Assembly (NCBI RefSeq): GCF_021183825.1
Contig: NZ_CP089211.1
Span: 4,322,501-4,386,500, forward strand
DNA length: 64,000 nt
Reading direction: 5' to 3'
From: Sinomicrobium kalidii
Lineage (GTDB): Bacteria; Bacteroidota; Bacteroidia; Flavobacteriales; Flavobacteriaceae
This document shows positions 62,044-64,000 of the stretch, one piece after another. The notes beneath the pieces were generated by a model. It did no database searches. It was not told where the DNA came from and saw only the letters and a list, made by a program, of their open reading frames with translations. A program made the position numbers and the translations under genes. Numbering within the stretch: the stretch's first letter is position 1; every line of letters begins with the position of its first letter.

Positions 62044-63411
62044 ATGCAGACGCCTAAAAAAACAGCAATAGTAGGGAGTGGATTGGTTGGATCTCTACTG
62101 GCCATATATTTAAAACACCGGGGACATGAAGTGGATGTTTACGACCGTAGGCCGGACATACGGACCATAGAATTTTCGGGAAGGTCCATAAACCTGGCCA
62201 TGTCGCGACGGGGCTGGAAGGCCCTGGAGGAAGTGGGAATAGCGGATGAGGTGAGAAAAGTGGCCATTAAAATGGATAAAAGGGCTATTCACACGCTGGA
62301 TAAACCCTTGTACTTCCAGCCGTATGGTAAAGAGGGGCAAGCCATATACTCCATTTCACGGGGGATTTTAAACAAAAAAATGATCGATCTTGCCGAACAG
62401 GCCGGTGCCGGATTTGTTTTCGAATCCAAAGTGTGGGATGTGGACCTTCCCGAAGCGACCATCCGTACCGGGGAAAGCGAGAATACAGTATGGCAGGCCC
62501 GGAAATACGACCTGGTCTTTGGTGCGGACGGTGCGTTTTCCAGGGTGCGCCACAAAATGCAGCGTCAGAGCCGGTTTAATTACTCACAGGAATTTCTGGA
62601 TACGGGATATAAGGAACTCACCATACCGCCTAATACCGACGGTTCGCATAAACTTGACAAACATTCCCTGCATATCTGGCCCAGGGGGGCGTTTATGTTC
62701 ATTGCCCTGCCCAATCTGGACGGCAGCTTTACGGGAACGCTTTTTATGCCTTTTGAAGGAAAAAATTCCTTTGAGACCCTGGACACCGAGAAAAAGGTAC
62801 AGGCCTTTTTTGAACACTATTTTCCCGATGTGGTTGAGGATATCCCGAGTTTGCTAAAGGACTTTTTTAAAAATCCGACCAGTGCTTTGGTAACCGTAAA
62901 ATGCTTTCCCTGGACGTATTGGGACAAGGTGGCGCTGGTGGGTGATGCTGCCCATGCCATCGTGCCTTTTTACGGGCAGGGAATGAATGCCGGGTTTGAA
63001 GATATCCGGTTACTGAACCACCTGATGAATATACACGGGGACGATTGGGAAGCCATTTTTAAACAATATCAGACGGAGCGCAAACCCAATGCCGATGCCA
63101 TTGCCGAACTCAGTTTCCGCAATTTTATGGAGATGAGTTCCAAAACGGCCGATGCCGATTTTATTCTGCAGAAAAAGATAGAAAGCAGGTTTGCCGAAAA
63201 GTACCCCGGGAAATGGATGCCCCTGTACAGCAGGGTAACCTTCTCAGACCGGCCCTATGCCGAAGCCCTGGCCGAAGGCGATCGCCAGAGGGCGATTATG
63301 GAAAAGGTCATGCAAATGGACAATATAGCCGAAATATGGGATAGCGAAACCGTAGAAGAAAAAATACTTTCACTTCTGGAAGAGATGGCTCCCGGGGCGT
63401 TTAGCAGATAG
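62044..63411 (+). CDS. kmo: Kynurenine 3-monooxygenase
   Basis: A 455-residue FAD monooxygenase: GSGLVGSLLAIYLKHRG with GxGxxG, GADGAFSRVRHKM, and LVGDAAHAIVPFYGQGMNAG. It hydroxylates L-kynurenine with NADPH and O2. The conserved Arg of the active site region is in MSRRGWKAL. It lies downstream of kynU in the same direction. The remaining steps (tryptophan dioxygenase, 3-hydroxyanthranilate dioxygenase) are not in the window. Confidence 0.96.
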   Translation: MQTPKKTAIVGSGLVGSLLAIYLKHRGHEVDVYDRRPDIRTIEFSGRSINLAMSRRGWKALEEVGIADEVRKVAIKMDKRAIHTLDKPLYFQPYGKEGQAIYSISRGILNKKMIDLAEQAGAGFVFESKVWDVDLPEATIRTGESENTVWQARKYDLVFGADGAFSRVRHKMQRQSRFNYSQEFLDTGYKELTIPPNTDGSHKLDKHSLHIWPRGAFMFIALPNLDGSFTGTLFMPFEGKNSFETLDTEKKVQAFFEHYFPDVVEDIPSLLKDFFKNPTSALVTVKCFPWTYWDKVALVGDAAHAIVPFYGQGMNAGFEDIRLLNHLMNIHGDDWEAIFKQYQTERKPNADAIAELSFRNFMEMSSKTADADFILQKKIESRFAEKYPGKWMPLYSRVTFSDRPYAEALAEGDRQRAIMEKVMQMDNIAEIWDSETVEEKILSLLEEMAPGAFSR

Positions 63412-63419
63412 GGAAAAGG

Positions 63420-63878
63420 CTATCTCCCGGTCCGGATCACAAAGAAATATACCCAGGCTATAAAAAGCAGTTGCAGGGGAACCCTGAACCAGAGATAATT
63501 TATCCCGTCTCCGTCGTATGAAGCCTTTTCGAGGTTGACGTTATGCAGTGCGGCATGAATATTGGCCGGAAAGATCAGTACAAAGAAAAGGATAAGCAAC
63601 CAGGCCGTAAGTATCCGCAGGGAAGGGATAAAAAGTCCTACGGCAGCAATAAGCTCTATAATTCCGGTAGCCAGCACCATCTCTCTTTTGGCAGGAACGA
63701 AATCGGGCAACATCAGGATCATGCCTTCCGTGAATTTGAAATGCCCTATGGCCGTAAAGATCAGCATAACGGCCATGGCCACCCTGCCGGAGCGATAAAT
63801 GTCCCATTGCCCGTAAACTATTCGCGTTACGGCAAGTATGAGGGTGAAAATAGTGATAAGCACGATTAACGGTTTCAT
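63420..63878 (-). CDS. DoxX-family membrane protein
   Basis: A 152-residue protein with four predicted helices (LIVLITIFTLILAVTRIVYG, IIELIAAVGLFIPSLRILTA). The DoxX family is linked to membrane respiratory or redox chains with unknown function. An AraC-type C-terminus lies 71 bases upstream on the same strand, at the end of the window. Confidence 0.88.
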   Translation of the reverse strand: MKPLIVLITIFTLILAVTRIVYGQWDIYRSGRVAMAVMLIFTAIGHFKFTEGMILMLPDFVPAKREMVLATGIIELIAAVGLFIPSLRILTAWLLILFFVLIFPANIHAALHNVNLEKASYDGDGINYLWFRVPLQLLFIAWVYFFVIRTGR

Positions 63879-63949
63879 TTTCTGGAACGTTTAAGGTTTT
63901 GTGAGTGGCAAAGCTATGGCAGAAAATGGCGGAAGTCAATGAACCCGGG

Positions 63950-64000
63950 TTAAGAAATCCGTTTTCTTATCCTGCTCAGTGCCTGGGGGGTAATACCTAT
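63950..64000 (-). CDS. AraC-family regulator, C-terminal end only (cut by the window)
   Basis: The last 51 bases of the window, read on the minus strand, encode the 16-residue end IGITPQALSRIRKRIS and a stop at 63952-63950. This is the C-terminal signature of AraC/XylS regulators (PQALSRIRKR). The rest of the gene lies beyond the window. It precedes the DoxX gene on the same strand. Confidence 0.7.
   Translation of the reverse strand: MGITPQALSRIRKRIS

Overview
The window comes from a chromosome of the phylum Bacteroidota, most probably the family Flavobacteriaceae. The signs are SusC/SusD-type and other TonB-dependent outer-membrane proteins, the gliding lipoprotein gene gldI beside nrnA, a fused acyl-CoA mutase of IcmF type, the folP / DUF1599 / DoxX-thioredoxin / tpiA neighbourhood, and many Bacteroidota-type promoters (TTTG about 18-21 bases before TAnnTTTG). 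No plasmid or phage module is visible. The DNA looks like ordinary chromosome with a few decayed mobile-element pieces and many short intergenic repeats.

Layout. 1-6.5 kb: an ECF sigma factor without a visible anti-sigma partner, decayed coding debris, then a convergent SusC/SusD pair. 6.5-12.3 kb: exported MsrA and MsrB, an M14-like amidohydrolase, a degenerate tandem repeat, a GIY-YIG protein, a truncated and frameshifted IS1182-type transposase, a DUF4197 lipoprotein and purU. 12.6-17.4 kb: icmF, a DinB protein and a methyltransferase. 17.6-26.8 kb: the most system-like segment. It holds a small His/Cys-bearing exported protein, an ABC ATPase, a TonB receptor, two ABC-2 permeases with large periplasmic loops, and a second TonB-linked beta-barrel, all on one strand. 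27-29.5 kb: two AT-richer exported hydrolase-like genes. 29.8 kb: tRNA-Leu(CAG).

30-38.9 kb: two more DinB proteins, a ModF-like twin ABC ATPase, nrnA-gldI-peptidylprolyl isomerase, a PhoD-like phosphatase and folP. 39-47 kb: DUF1599, DoxX/thioredoxin and TlpA-like proteins, tpiA, a slipin, prmA, clpS and cydAB. 47-56 kb: three AraC-type regulators (the third is cut by the window end at 64 kb), an NAD(P)-binding protein, an M61 peptidase, two paralogous alpha/beta hydrolases with an SRPBCC protein, tRNA-Gly(TCC), a GNAT protein and a Tat-exported M15 peptidase. 56-64 kb: an ankyrin protein, gpmI, tatA, a PAP2 phosphatase, an O-methyltransferase, kynU-kmo and a DoxX protein.

How the genes work together. 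kynU and kmo belong to the oxygen-dependent tryptophan-to-quinolinate route. icmF isomerises branched/linear acyl-CoAs with B12. MsrA and MsrB repair oxidised methionine in the envelope. nrnA-gldI-PPIase couples nanoRNA turnover with envelope protein folding. The 17.6-26.8 kb cluster reads as a dedicated envelope transport system of unknown substrate. At least four families of short intergenic repeats recur through the window, mostly between genes and often next to tRNA genes or inside the transport cluster. All calls rest on reading the sequence; no database search was run.
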